From Manduca sexta (lineage: Eukaryota > Arthropoda > Insecta > Lepidoptera > Sphingidae): 64,000 bases of DNA. Location: contig NC_051141.1 of assembly GCF_014839805.1 (NCBI RefSeq), positions 6,890,777-6,954,776 of the forward strand, in the 5' to 3' direction. The notes beneath the pieces were generated by a model. That model saw only the letters and a program-made list of their open reading frames with translations. It was not told the origin of the DNA and did no database searches. Each line of letters begins with the position of its first letter. Within the stretch, counting starts at the first letter, position 1. This document shows, in pieces, positions 40,088-50,724 of this stretch. Made by a program: the position numbers and the translations under genes.

Positions 40088-42331
40088 CCACACGTTCCAG
40101 CTGAATGTACGAGTATACTCCTTTTGCACACGACTTGCTTTATAACATAAATGAAGTATCACGCAAAAGATTTTTGAAATTCCATCCGTTGCTCAATTAT
40201 GAAAGGAAAATATATTTATAAGCACAACCATAAAGTTCTTAACATGTCCATTTTAAAAAATAGGTACTTTAATGCATTTTTCAATTTTATCTTTTATATG
40301 AGGGATTATGATAAAAATAAGAGATTCTCTCTATTGTTGTAAATCTGTTTTAATAATTACCAAAAAATTTGTTAGAAAATATTGGCTCTAATACATATCG
40401 ACATTAATAAGAAAAACAATTATTATCCTACGTGTTTATCCACGATCCGTTATCCAGGGATTTAAGTTTGAAAACAAAAATATAGTTCCCCGGTTCCGTT
40501 GCTTCAGTGTCTTGTATAACAATTGGATTCTTTCAATGTTATTTACTTTGAATGAAGTTTATCCGAAAGTTGTATTGGATTATGTATCGAAGTGGAAATG
40601 TTTGTGACTTTCTTCTTCTTGAGTTACATCGGTAATAACCTATGCATTATCTACATGGATGTTTAAAAAGTGCTTCTGATATAAATATAAGATAACACTA
40701 AAACTACATTTTACGCTTTAGAATAGAACTCCGATGGCATATAAACAAAATATTATGTAATAAATATTGATATTTTACTAGGTTTACGCAGTTTTCATTT
40801 AAAGAGAGTTATGCGATTAAGAATAAATGGAATAAATATAGTTTTTAAAATAAATGTGAAATGTTCATAAAAAGCGTTGTTTATATTTATTTTAGACGAT
40901 TTACAAGGCACTGTGACCGAATATAGCCGAGTACTTAAGCCAACTTTTTAATAATCCTAGATAAATTCTATTGAACCATTTCACATTATGTTGGTTTATG
41001 TGCCTGCAACCACAAGCGAAATTGCATTTGTGATTAGTTCTAGGCACATATTTCAAGTATAGCTGTTATTATGTCTTCGTGATAGTGGACGAGTTATTAT
41101 TTCCATTTTAAAGTACATTGCGTTGTTTTTACTGTTGCAATAACATACCTAGTTTATCTGTTCGACTTTGAGTTATAGGTATGTAAGCTTTATTGTTTTT
41201 TGTGCCTTGTTATATTTACACAAATTACACTAGTTTACAAAATTTAACATATTTATATACCCCGAAATAAATGTATATAAATATGTTGATCTACCTTTCG
41301 TAAACCTAGAAGTGTTAACAAAAATATTTTATCACGTCACAATTTCTTCCTTCAGTCAAATGTATTTTTTTACCTATCTAACATGGTGATGAAAGATGAT
41401 TGTTTATTCGTTTGCTTCAAACGGCAATTATCTTGTTTCGGATTGATTTAAAATGTCGAATAGAAACTGTTATCAAAGTTCAAATAATTTTTGTTATGTT
41501 TGTGGGCAGTTTCTATTTAATACATTTGTGTGTCTACAAATGTATAACGAGAATCAAAGAAACAAATAGATGCGATAGAAAATTTCGTAACAATATTTGG
41601 TAAAAAATATATCGTTGCTTACATTTATTTTGAGAAATAGTCATAGCAATTTATAATCTAATGTGTGAGCCGATCCCTAGGTTTACAGTTCACATAGATA
41701 CTTCGGTAAGTTAATTTCCCGTTGCTAACCAAAGCAAAACTAATTGGTATTCCCGGACCATGATTAAGAAGCTTGGTGTAACTTCTCAATCGATCGTCGC
41801 TAGTTGCGTTAGGTGTTCGCTGGCAATTTTGTCCGACGCTGTCTCATTAAACTATTATGTATTTCAATCTACTGGTTTTATTAAACTATATTCTACGGTT
41901 TTAGGTATAAGTATATAAGTTCAATTGTTTTAATTGATAATCAATTTGATCTAAATTTTTATCTTCTTCTTCACTCCTTTTTGACATCTATTTACCACAT
42001 TTTATCAATAGTAAATATACCTTATGTCTTGTGTTAAACGATTTAATGAAAGCGCATGAGCGATGATTACTTTGTACAAACTGCGATGTAGTTAGTATCT
42101 ATTATATAATTTTTGTGAAACATACCCAACTTGCCCGTGAGAATATAATATACGAGATAACACACAAGCTGTACCATTCGCGGCTGTTTCCGTGTGAGAC
42201 CATAACATTGGAATGGAAAAATTATTGTCTGCGTCCCTTATAGTATATTATCCTAATGTACAGCGATTTTTAGTTTACGAAAGTTATATGATCGACGAGT
42301 TATTCTGAAACATAACTGGCGTTTATATATG
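40088..42331. other. AT-rich non-coding DNA upstream of the exon
   Basis: The only repeat that I can support is 40976-41060, copy B of the motif also seen at 24671-24755. A short + strand frame (41400-41603) is AT-driven. No 5' UTR exon or promoter could be recognised. Confidence 0.5.
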
Positions 42332-42619
42332 ACTAGCTGACCCGACAGACGTTGTCCCGTCTTAACTATGAATTTGCAGCGCGCATTCTGTCAATCGCTG
42401 ACAATTATTTCAAACAATTGACAGTTATATAAATTAAAATTTTCGTTACGTTTTCTTAAATTTTCTAATTTTCAGCGCAATTTTTTGATTTTTTTCTTTC
42501 ATAAGAACCTTCTGACAATAACAAACACAACAAAAAAAAATAATTGTAAAATCGGTCCAGCCGTTCACGCGTGATAGCGTGACCAAGGGAAATAGGGATT
42601 CATTTTTATATATATAGAT
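42332..42619 (+). repeat. Dispersed ~288-bp repeat, copy 1
   Basis: Aligns with 59021-59313 at high identity. It begins ACTAGCTGACCCGACAGACG, passes GAATTTGCAGCGCGCATTCT and TCACGCGTGATAGCGTGACC, and ends TATATATATAGAT. It ends only about 118 bp before the splice acceptor of the coding exon. Non-coding, probably LINE-derived or a SINE. Confidence 0.85.
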
Positions 42620-42721
42620 ATAATCTTTACTTTATTCGATATTTTCCATTTTCTATTCAAGTTGGTCAATTGCTCTGTAGAAAATGGTCTATGTCCACTG
42701 TATAGTACTGTACTTACGGAA

Positions 42722-42736
42722 TATATTTCTTTGCAG
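42722..42736 (+). promoter_or_regulatory. 3' splice site (acceptor) of the NOS1AP exon
   Basis: A T-rich tract runs into TTTCTTTGCAG, with the AG at 42735-42736. It implies at least one non-coding exon further 5', so the promoter is not directly in front of this exon. Confidence 0.75.
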
Positions 42737-42891
42737 ATAACTCAGTGTGGTGCTGTATTATGATCGCAAGTGGAAGCTCAGAGTAATCCTCGATGTTCAG
42801 GAGAGGATACAAGACACGATACGTGCGTGTGGTGTTTAAGGCCAAGACGTGGAAGCGAGCGCCCATGAAGTTGTTAAAGTGGCGAAGAAAA
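42737..42891 (+). other. 5' UTR part of the NOS1AP exon, with in-frame upstream ATG
   Basis: Runs from the acceptor to the chosen start. The frame of the protein is open back to an in-frame TAA at 42784-42786, and an ATG at 42793 would add 33 mostly basic residues. That ATG has T at position -3, a weak context, whereas 42892 has A at -3. Homology to other NOS1AP proteins begins exactly at 42892, so I treat this stretch as untranslated. An N-terminally extended isoform cannot be excluded. Confidence 0.65.
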
Positions 42892-42999
42892 ATGCCATCC
42901 ACGAAGCAGTACAATCTGGTGCCGAACGATGAATATGATCCGAGGATCCCGTTGCACCCGGACGAGGCGTTCCATTACGGCATCACCTTTCAAGCCAAG
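42892..42999 (+). CDS. Nos1ap: NOS1AP/CAPON adaptor, first coding exon
   Basis: Encodes the 36 N-terminal residues of a PTB-domain adaptor. The reading MPSTKQYNLV ... DPRIPLH ... EAFHYGITFQAK has the same pattern as vertebrate CAPON/NOS1AP and its insect orthologue, where MPSK.KYNLV, RIPLH, AF.HGI.F.AK precede the first PTB strand. In vertebrates the protein links neuronal nitric oxide synthase, through a C-terminal PDZ ligand, to partners bound by the PTB domain. It also interacts with Scribble-type polarity proteins at the cell cortex. The exon ends AAG and is followed by GTGAG at 43000, phase 0, just where the PTB strand 'Y(I/V)GSLDVPRP' should continue in the next exon. That next exon was not found in the remaining 21 kb, consistent with the long first intron of this gene in other animals. 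The composition is clearly GC-richer than the flanks. Identification is by recalled family motif only. Confidence 0.88.
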
Positions 43000-43005
43000 G
43001 TGAGA

Positions 43006-44225
43006 TTATTATCCCGTCTGAATATGTTCTGTGTGTTGGTCTATGCATGTTTTTAAAGAACCTCAATCTGCAACCACCACTGTTATAAAGATGTAAAACA
43101 AAATATTTGCTTATTTATAACATCTTTTTTATTTCTTATACATCTGAAGCATTTGTAAGCATATATAGTAGTTTAATCGACAGATTTAAATAAACATAGG
43201 TATATGAAAAATATTTTTATAGAGTAAAATACTGGTGATAGCATTGTAATTGCTATACCGTGTTTAAAAAGAAATTGTGTGAATGTAACTGTTGCAACTG
43301 TGTGTTAAACGCTTGCTATTGGAACGGGGCTTGATAAAGCCAACATTAGAACAAGAGTGAATCGCTGAGCGCAAAATTAAGTTAGTCATATTCTGTGCTA
43401 ATTGTATTCACCATCTACAGCTTCGTTGACTACATACCATTAATGTACTATTTTTTATACTGGGTCATGTTGACAAAGCGTTCCTGGAGGAAAACACATA
43501 CTCGTCAAGACCTCTGATAAGAACGTGTCAAGTATCATCCATGAATAAATAATATTTTCACTAGAAATCCCGATTTAAGTTTTCTGACTTTTGATCATTT
43601 TGTAGTTTAGTGCGAATATCGTATGTGTGTGAGTCTGAATTAAAGTGCCACTCGAACGAATTTTATTAAAGTAGCACCGGTAGCATTAGGGCATGTCATA
43701 TCAAAATTGCATTGTTTTGTTATTTATTTTGTACGAAAATCACTTATTTTACATCTACGGTTAAAGTAATATAATGTGTAATTTTCAGGCAGACAAATAT
43801 GTGATTTAATTTAGTAACACAATGACAAAATGACCGTGTGTAAAAAACTATTTTGGGTAACACCGTTTTTGATGTTTGTCATAGCTGTAGATATTTGTTA
43901 GATTTAATTTTCTTTAAACTTTGTTACGTATCATTTAGCGGTGATGATACTTGAAGGGCACGAATTTGGATAATGTAAGTTTTTTTGTTCAAGTACAGGC
44001 ACTACATCAAAAACATTACATTCAATTTTATTTAAGATTTAAATTAATTAGCTTTATGTTACAATAACGTAAATTTTCGTTTTATAGAAAACAAACAGCA
44101 CAAGCATACTATAGTGATTCTTTATCTCTACTTCGAACATTCAAATAAATGCTCGAGAAAGAACAAAAACATCTATTGTTTGTCAGAAAAACCCTTAAAT
44201 TGACCACCACACACACATGTTATAG
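43006..44225. other. AT-rich intronic DNA
   Basis: No repeat or open reading frame of interest was seen directly behind the exon. Confidence 0.55.
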
Positions 44226-44514
44226 GAGTGCGTAAAAAAATACTAATCCGCCATTTAGGGCGGTCTGCTATATTGTATTTAGACTATAGACATTTTGCTT
44301 TATGTATTATTCTCAATAAACCCTATTATTTGATATCCATTTGGGCGTACACAACAAAATAACTAGTGCATTATCTTGAGCCGTCCGCCGTATTAGATTT
44401 AGAATATTTTTACTAAGTTAAGCATACATTGTCATCCAAAGTAAACTTGTGTTAAATTATTTATCTAAATCGGTTGAAGTGCTTTAAAATGAATTTGCTA
44501 GATTTGACCCGACC
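44226..44514 (+). repeat. Dispersed ~290-bp repeat, copy 2
   Basis: Second copy of the family at 32439-32729, same orientation and same landmarks, with moderate divergence including small indels. Confidence 0.75.
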
Positions 44515-45894
44515 ATAATTGTGTTATAGAAACATTGCAAGTAAATAATAGCTTGTAAAAATACCTATGATCTTACTTAGAATAAACATGTCCCAAATTC
44601 CACAATATGTACAGATATAACATACACAAAATTGTATAAAAGCATTTGTATATTTAATAAACTCGGCAAGTCTTCGTCGCTACAATTTTCTTTTACCATC
44701 GTGTGAAATAACAGGTGGACTTGGCTTGTGAATCTCGCGATATCAGTTCACACTCCATTAATATTGAACGTGTGAAGTGGAGGCGTAGTCAGAACTCAGA
44801 TTAACATTGGGAATATTATAATTTTAAGTAAGTAAGTAATACAGAATAAGGTTAATAATAAATATTATATTTTTTGTGTCGATATAAAACTGTATTTCTT
44901 ATTAGTATAAAGTGAGCTAAAGAAAAGCATTTATGTATTTCAAAAGCGCAACTATTAATCTGATTATTTTTTTTAATGGAAGCAACTGTGTCGCAAAGTC
45001 GTAGCAAACACTAACAATTTTATTTAAAAAAAAAACAAGATTTATGTTTTAGTTCTTAGAGCTTGCTAATAAATTATTTTACATTATACGAACTACGTGG
45101 ACTAAACAGAATATATATTTACGATGGAAAGTCAATGGGAAAGGATAGAGATTTCTCGCATGGCTGGTTTGCAACGCACATTCCTATTATTTGCTGCGAT
45201 TTATCATCATCTCTATCATATCGCCATGCGGTACTAGGTTGATGGTGGTAATTATGATTTGTACTATTTATATTATGCATCTAGGAAACATATGAAACGT
45301 AACTTTTCTTGACTGCAATCGAAAGAAAATAAAATATATACTTACGGAATACTTAGCGAAAGAAATACAAGAGTTTACGTAGGCTTAGACGTCTATACCA
45401 ACAATTTAGGATCCTAAAATCAACATTAAAATGTTAATTATAATTTCGTCAATTTTGAATATCCATAAAATATATCTATCCATAAGTGATAATTCGTAAC
45501 AATAAATACGTTTTTTTTAGTTATATAAGTATTTTACATAATAAGATATTTTTAATAACGGATCAAAATTATCATAATAATCTACAACTGTTTTAACGAA
45601 CTGCGGTTGCATTTTGAGTAATATGCGACCATTGGTAACATTTTAAACGTAAACACAAAAGTTATTTGATGAAATAATTATTTATCGGGGAATAAAATTG
45701 TATTTTCTACGCTTTTGATTTTTCATACCGGTATAACAAAAAAACATCGTATACCATTAAAAATCTGTTCTTAATTCATAGGATTACCTCTTTGTATACG
45801 TTTTATACTCAAATAATAGTTTTTGTAATATAAAAAACTGGGAACAGTGAATATTTTTCTATATTAGAAAGCAAGCAAATGAGCGGGTGCATTA
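44515..45894. other. AT-rich intronic DNA
   Basis: Nothing recognised. Low-complexity A/T runs are frequent. Confidence 0.55.
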
Positions 45895-46205
45895 CATTTT
45901 TTTTATACCTTTGAATGCCAAAATGAGCTTTCCGTTCACCTGATGGTAAGCGATACGACCACCCATAAACAGTAGAAACACCATCCAACACCTTGAATCA
46001 CAAAGTATTGTTTGATATTCCATTGCGCTCGCCATCCTGAGACATGAAATATTAAGTCTTATTATGTCCAGTAGTTACACTAGCTACAATGTCCTTCAAA
46101 CCGGAACACAACAGTGACTACACGCTGCCCAGGCGGACTCTCAAATATGAGAGACCTACCACCAATAACGCTATACTCCCCTGTGCCTACATTTAACCTT
46201 AAGAA
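45895..46205 (-). repeat. LINE-type dispersed repeat fragment
   Basis: Starts on the + strand with a T-run (poly-A of a - strand element), followed by TTCACCTGATGGTAAGCGAT, CGACCACCCATAAACAG, TCCATTGCGCTCGCCATCCT and CCGGAACACAACAGTGACTA, then GCCCAGGCGGACTCTC. These are motifs of a repeat common in lepidopteran genomes. Shorter related pieces occur near 11850-12010 and 27670-27760. Confidence 0.6.
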
Positions 46206-46867
46206 CGGTGAAACTAACACAACTGGTCCACATACCCTCCAATGGTGATAGCGATAACCAGTATTTTAATCACGAAAATAATTGATTTTACCTTAATCGA
46301 TACTGTCTAAATAGAGCGAATTATAGAATCCTGTTTACACAAGGTGAGGAGAATTTAGAGAAATTATTTGAGATCCACATAAGCATCAGTGGAATCGAAC
46401 CATTTCAGTGCTCAGAAATGTTCAAACAAGCTCCAACGCTAATCAAGTAGCGTGAGACAAACGCAATCTCTTCCGAATGAATAAGTAATGAGTCATTGAC
46501 GAGCATCACTTACTCAAGCACAGGGTAAGAAATGACATAGGCCGTTGATAAATAACCATGTCATTGGTTCGTGACGTCCTAGTTTGCAACTTGCCTTATG
46601 TAGGACAGAACATAATCCTATAATAATTGCCGATGCGAAGTGTGCATAGATAAATTAAGCGAGAGTATCCGTTACGTTAACACCTCGATTTTTAAACTTG
46701 TAATATATAGGAGCGAAATTATAATTGTAGAAAAAACGTGCGTGCAAAATATATATTTTACGTCGGGCAGAAAACATTTTAATTTTTATATTAAATTTAA
46801 AAAATAATATTCTCTTTTTATTACTTGGAATAAAATAATGAAAAAGTTTTGTTAATATAATTTTTTA
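46206..46867. other. AT-rich intronic DNA
   Basis: A GC-richer stretch at 46380-46620 has no open frame and no recognised repeat. The rest is A/T-rich. Confidence 0.5.
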
Positions 46868-47145
46868 GGGTTCCATTCCTCAAAATGATCACTTAGTCAT
46901 CCCGCTGTCTGTCAAAACCCCTTTTCTCACGTATAGGTATCAAGTTTGAATTATACCAAATAGATACATATTAAGATCTACGGTCTATTACATTTGTGAA
47001 AAAAATAAAATTGTAAGTCAACGCGAACAAATAACATGACCCTTGTGGACATACTACATACTTTGCGATCTTATAAGGGAATCAAAACCTATAGGGTATT
47101 TTCCGTTGACCTAGAATCCTGAAATTTGACTGTTTCTTTATATTA
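46868..47145 (+). repeat. Lepidopteran 'GGGTTCC' dispersed repeat
   Basis: The order GGGTTCCATTCCTCAAAATG, GTCTGTCAAAACCCCTTTTC, GTATCAAGTTTGAATTATAC, AGATCTACGGTC, AAGTCAACGCGAACAAATAA, AGGGAATCAAAACCTATAGG and CCGTTGACCTAGAATCCTGA is the well-known layout of this repeat in moths. Truncated at the 3' side. Non-coding. Confidence 0.75.
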
Positions 47146-47221
47146 AAACAAGAAAAAAGGCAGTTAAATATTTATTTTTAAAAAATCTGTTAAACCTATT
47201 AAATAGTTAATTTCAGTTTAC

Positions 47222-47284
47222 AGGTTGATGCTGAGCAGAATACTATAATTATTCAACCCGGGATTGACCCCAAGACCTCATCTT
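47222..47284 (-). repeat. SINE fragment
   Basis: A short piece matching the SINE at 21862-22085: GCTGAGCAGAA ... CAACCCGGGATTGACCC ... AGACCTCA, including the B-box region on the - strand. Confidence 0.6.
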
Positions 47285-47384
47285 GTAAAATATTCCAATT
47301 ATACAAAGACCAAAATAGATGAGTTTGCTTTTTAAATACAGTTAAAATTGTCATGAAAACTTTTTATGTAATTATAAACCACCT

Positions 47385-47563
47385 GGGGCCTTATTCTCTA
47401 TCCCGCACGTTATTTTGACAGTGTGTAACAAGCACGTAACACAACGCATCATGTTTAGGACTATAGAATTTTGGCTTACAGAATACCATTCCACACACAT
47501 TTCTCGAAGATAACATGACACGGCCGCGTTACGCGTTTACACTATCATACAGAATAAGGGCCC
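47385..47563. mobile_element. Short MITE (~179 bp)
   Basis: The ends GGGGCCTTATTCTCTAT and, reverse-complemented, GGGCCCTTATTCTGTAT are inverted repeats. The inner parts (CGCACGTTA and GCGTAACGCGG) also echo each other. No coding potential. Target duplications are not evident. This type of short 'CCTTATTCTGTAT' element is widespread in moths. Confidence 0.7.
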
Positions 47564-48110
47564 TGATATTGTTTCTATGTAGTTTATTAAAGGTGAGGTA
47601 AATTATCGTCGCCTTGCAATCTTATATCTCTGCTAACCAAATATCCAAATAATTAGAGAACATATTCTCAAATAAGGAGTCTTGTCAGCCTCGTAACTTT
47701 GTAATAGTAAGCTTCATAAAAGACGATGTAGCGATCATCAAAGCTTAAAATTATTTAACAAAGTTTCGGCTAATGCATTGTTGCTGCCGGAGACGTTAAC
47801 AATGACGGGTTTTGGTTAGAAAGTAATTATTTAGACCATGCACCTATATAGTTTTATTTGAGTGTGTTTGTAATATATAGTTAGTTTCGTCTACTTCTTG
47901 TCTAGCAGTAGTGTATGGGGCATTGTGGACCGGAGTGTGAGGTTCTAGGTTGTTATCCCCGGTCTGGCAAAACCTTGTGTGGACTTTAATAATACAATTT
48001 TTTTCGAGGTTGGTTTCCTCAAATTATTATCATACGGTGGCCGACCGGACATAAAACGTGTTGCACCGACCCCACTCCGTCTGAAATATATTATAGATAA
48101 ATAATATCAG
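47564..48110. other. Intronic DNA
   Basis: Nothing specific. The part at 47900-48070 (CCCGGTCTGGCAAAACC ... GACCGGACATAAAACGTGTT) is GC-richer and may be an old SINE or LINE tail. Confidence 0.45.
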
Positions 48111-48352
48111 TAGCCTGCCGCAGTGGTGTAGTTGTATTACGGTGCAACTGCAGTACTGAGGTCTTGGTTTCGATTCCCTAATCAGGTAAAGTGATATTGG
48201 ATTTTGTATTCAGTATCAGCCCTGAGTCACGTATTTGCGCCTGCTATAGCGGTAGGCTGGCCCCCAATCACATCATGGGACGTAGTAAATACACCGGAAA
48301 GTGTGTCAATTGCACCTCCACTTCTAGGATAAAAGGCGTGAGTGTGTGTAAT
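48111..48352 (+). mobile_element. tRNA-derived SINE
   Basis: The best preserved of the four copies. It has an A-box-like GTGGTGTAGTTG (48124-48135), a B-box GGTTTCGATTCCC (48166-48178), then the body GTATCAGCCCTGAGTCACGT, ATAGCGGTAGGCTGGCCCCC and AATCACATCATGGGACG, and a tail GGCGTGAGTGTGTGT. Pol III-type internal promoter. The short open frame 48191-48376 is not a gene. Confidence 0.85.
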
Positions 48353-49483
48353 AACAGCAGTATTTATGTCTTATAACTGTGTGCACATTTCTGAACAAAT
48401 TGTCTTCAATAGGTTACTTGTGGACAGTAGTAAATGTAGTACTAAATGGCTAAATAGTTGTAATTAACCACTTAGTTTTGTACAAATGATACCTTCGGTA
48501 TTTATAAGGCCCTATCAAGCTTACCCAATGTCAGTTCCAAGTAAAACAATTTAAATTCAATTTCTAACATTTCGCTTCGACGATTCATAAAATTTTGATT
48601 CACTTAAGAACTTTGAAAATAAATTTTGAGTTTTAGGGACACTTTTATTATTTGCGATGATCAGGTTAGAATTTCAAGGCTTTAATTGAAATGATTCCTT
48701 ATTTCAGTTTCTTGTTGTAGCTTCAACGCTCTGTTTAGCATAAAGGTTATGTTAATGTAGTTTAGTGTATAACACAGTGCTGTTTGTTAGCTAGCGTTAA
48801 ATTTTTATAGTAACCCATTGTGTTCTTGTGTTGGAAGTAGGCGTTCCTTCAGTTTGAATACAGAACTGGGGCTGCTACATGAGCGGTAACAGCTGGTTCC
48901 GTAAACCAAGTTTCAGTACAGTATGTTCCTAGTTTATGTTCAATGAGCGCTAAAGCCAACTTGGTTGTGTATATCATCAATCAGTCGCACTTTGATCATC
49001 ATTATTTGCATTCATGACATTATGTACAATTTTATGACTTAGAACCTTGAAGATAACAAGATCCAATTTAAAAACAAAATTGTTATTTTTCAAATAAGTT
49101 TGTTTGGAGTTCAATTTTAGAGTGAGAAGTTTAATAGAATAAAAACGTTTTTTGTGGTTTTATTTTCATTATTTAATAATAAATGAGTATTATAAAATGA
49201 TGTTTACATCATTTAGACCAAGGTTTTAAGTTGTTTTTCGTTATAGATGGAGCTACGTATTTCGAATATGGCGTCGGTTAAATTGTGTTATTTAGAATTT
49301 AAGTTATGTTCTGACACAGGCCGATCCTTCGCCATAATAGAAACTAATCCCGGAAACACATTTATATTGTTTACTATCGAAAATATTTTCTTATCGAATT
49401 TGTTTTGGTATAATATATGTATTTTCCATAAAATACAAATTTACAGCGCAAACGTAACTTCATTTGAGTAGTTGTTTATGTAG
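48353..49483. other. AT-rich intronic DNA
   Basis: No recognised feature. The frame 49247-49471 is AT-driven. Confidence 0.5.
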
Positions 49484-49735
49484 GCAGGCGAGGTATCCAC
49501 GGCAGGCCGGAGCGGCTTCCTAAGCCAGGATTACGCGGTCTTTGCCGAGTTGTTCCTTCCCTCTATGTCTTCCTCAAAGGTAATCTGGAAGATTGCGTTA
49601 TTTTACGCATTAAAACGCCGCAAAGGATCAAACATAATGGCCGTTATCAGGGGGCCCTTAGTAAAAATAAAAATTGATTCTGCCGAAAGAGACCCACGGC
49701 CCTTGAGATTCTCCATTCAAGGGCTCACACAATAA
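49484..49735 (+). other. Open GC-richer island with splice-like borders (candidate exon)
   Basis: A 5' border TTTATGTAG at 49475-49483 is followed by 83 codons without a stop. After 32 of them (49579) there is a good donor-like CAAAG|GTAATC. The first 96 bases are clearly GC-richer than the flanks and a multiple of three, so a 49484-49579 exon would be phase 0 on both sides. I do not recognise the peptide (…GRSGFLSQDYAVFAELFLP…). Insertion after the NOS1AP first exon would split the PTB domain's first strand, which argues against a normal cassette exon of that gene. It could instead be an exon of another transcript, a conserved regulatory block, or chance. Confidence 0.3.
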
Positions 49736-50437
49736 GGCAGACACAAAGAGGCTATTCATAGAATTGCGCTTACAACAATGTGCCGCTTGGATCCCGCGTT
49801 AGTGCTCCATAACATTTCAGCTTAGTGGCTTATGAATGTTTTACAAGATCCTAGTGAAAAGTTCCTCGGTACATTGTAGCGCATTAACTTTAAACCTGCC
49901 AACAGTGTAATGGAAGCAACTGTTTACGATACTTGCTCTGGCACGTTCCTAGCGTCAACTGCGACTTGCGATCTATGAAAATATTTGCTATAGAAGTTTG
50001 TAACATTTTAATATAAATTTAAATCATAATGAACTCAATTTAGCGTTCTAGGTTCAAGAAGAGAAACATGCAATTCTTTTTTATTGCTATTTTTTATCCC
50101 AACCAAATTAGCTAGGTATCAATAGGGGCGAGAAAATAGCTATCCAAAAAAAACCTAATATTGCAAACAAAATTTATTTACTTTTGATGTCATAGTATCA
50201 AATTTTGATTTAATTGTTTTGTTAAGGGTTTTCAGTACATTGTACTACTAAACTAGATTACAAGATAAACAATGTCATTTATCAACAGAACGAACTTTTC
50301 AACTCCCAATTTGTGTTGTCTTATCAACTATAATTCCCTACCGAGATCTTTCCTTCGTCTGTTCTAGTAAAAATATAATTTTCCATAAATTTAAGAATAT
50401 AAAATATTTAAACGAAATATAAATTTGAATTTAAGTA
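49736..50437. other. Intronic DNA before the LTR element
   Basis: The first ~250 bases stay moderately GC-rich; the rest is A/T-rich. No feature recognised. Confidence 0.5.
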
Positions 50438-50441
50438 CAAG
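50438..50441. repeat. Target-site duplication CAAG (left)
   Basis: Matches 56093-56096 exactly; four bases is the usual duplication for many Ty3/Gypsy integrases. Confidence 0.8.
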
Positions 50442-50724
50442 TATAGCGGTTTGTATTGGGAATAAAACACTATATAAACATTACACAATTTATGTCGGTA
50501 CGATACAAAGGACGTTAATTTGGTACAAATACTTATATCTATGGGTCGAATACAAAACTCGCGCCACCGTACAAGACGGCGGGCGCGGGGCGACCGCGGA
50601 ACGCGCCTCGCTTCGATGGTGACTGGGGCCGGACTAAACAGGCGCGCGGGCACGCTCCGCGAGTCGTCCCGAGCGCCGCCGCGGGAGCAGGGGTGGGGTG
50701 CGAGGAATAGGGATGTTCGCTACA
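50442..50724 (-). repeat. 3' LTR (283 bp)
   Basis: Identical to 55809-56092 except for one missing base (GCGACCGCGG here, GCGACTCGCGG there, about 50613). On the - strand it begins TGTAGCGAACATCCC and ends CCGCTATA, so only the 5' end has the canonical TG. The last part of the integrase frame (stop at 50634) runs into this LTR. Confidence 0.95.
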
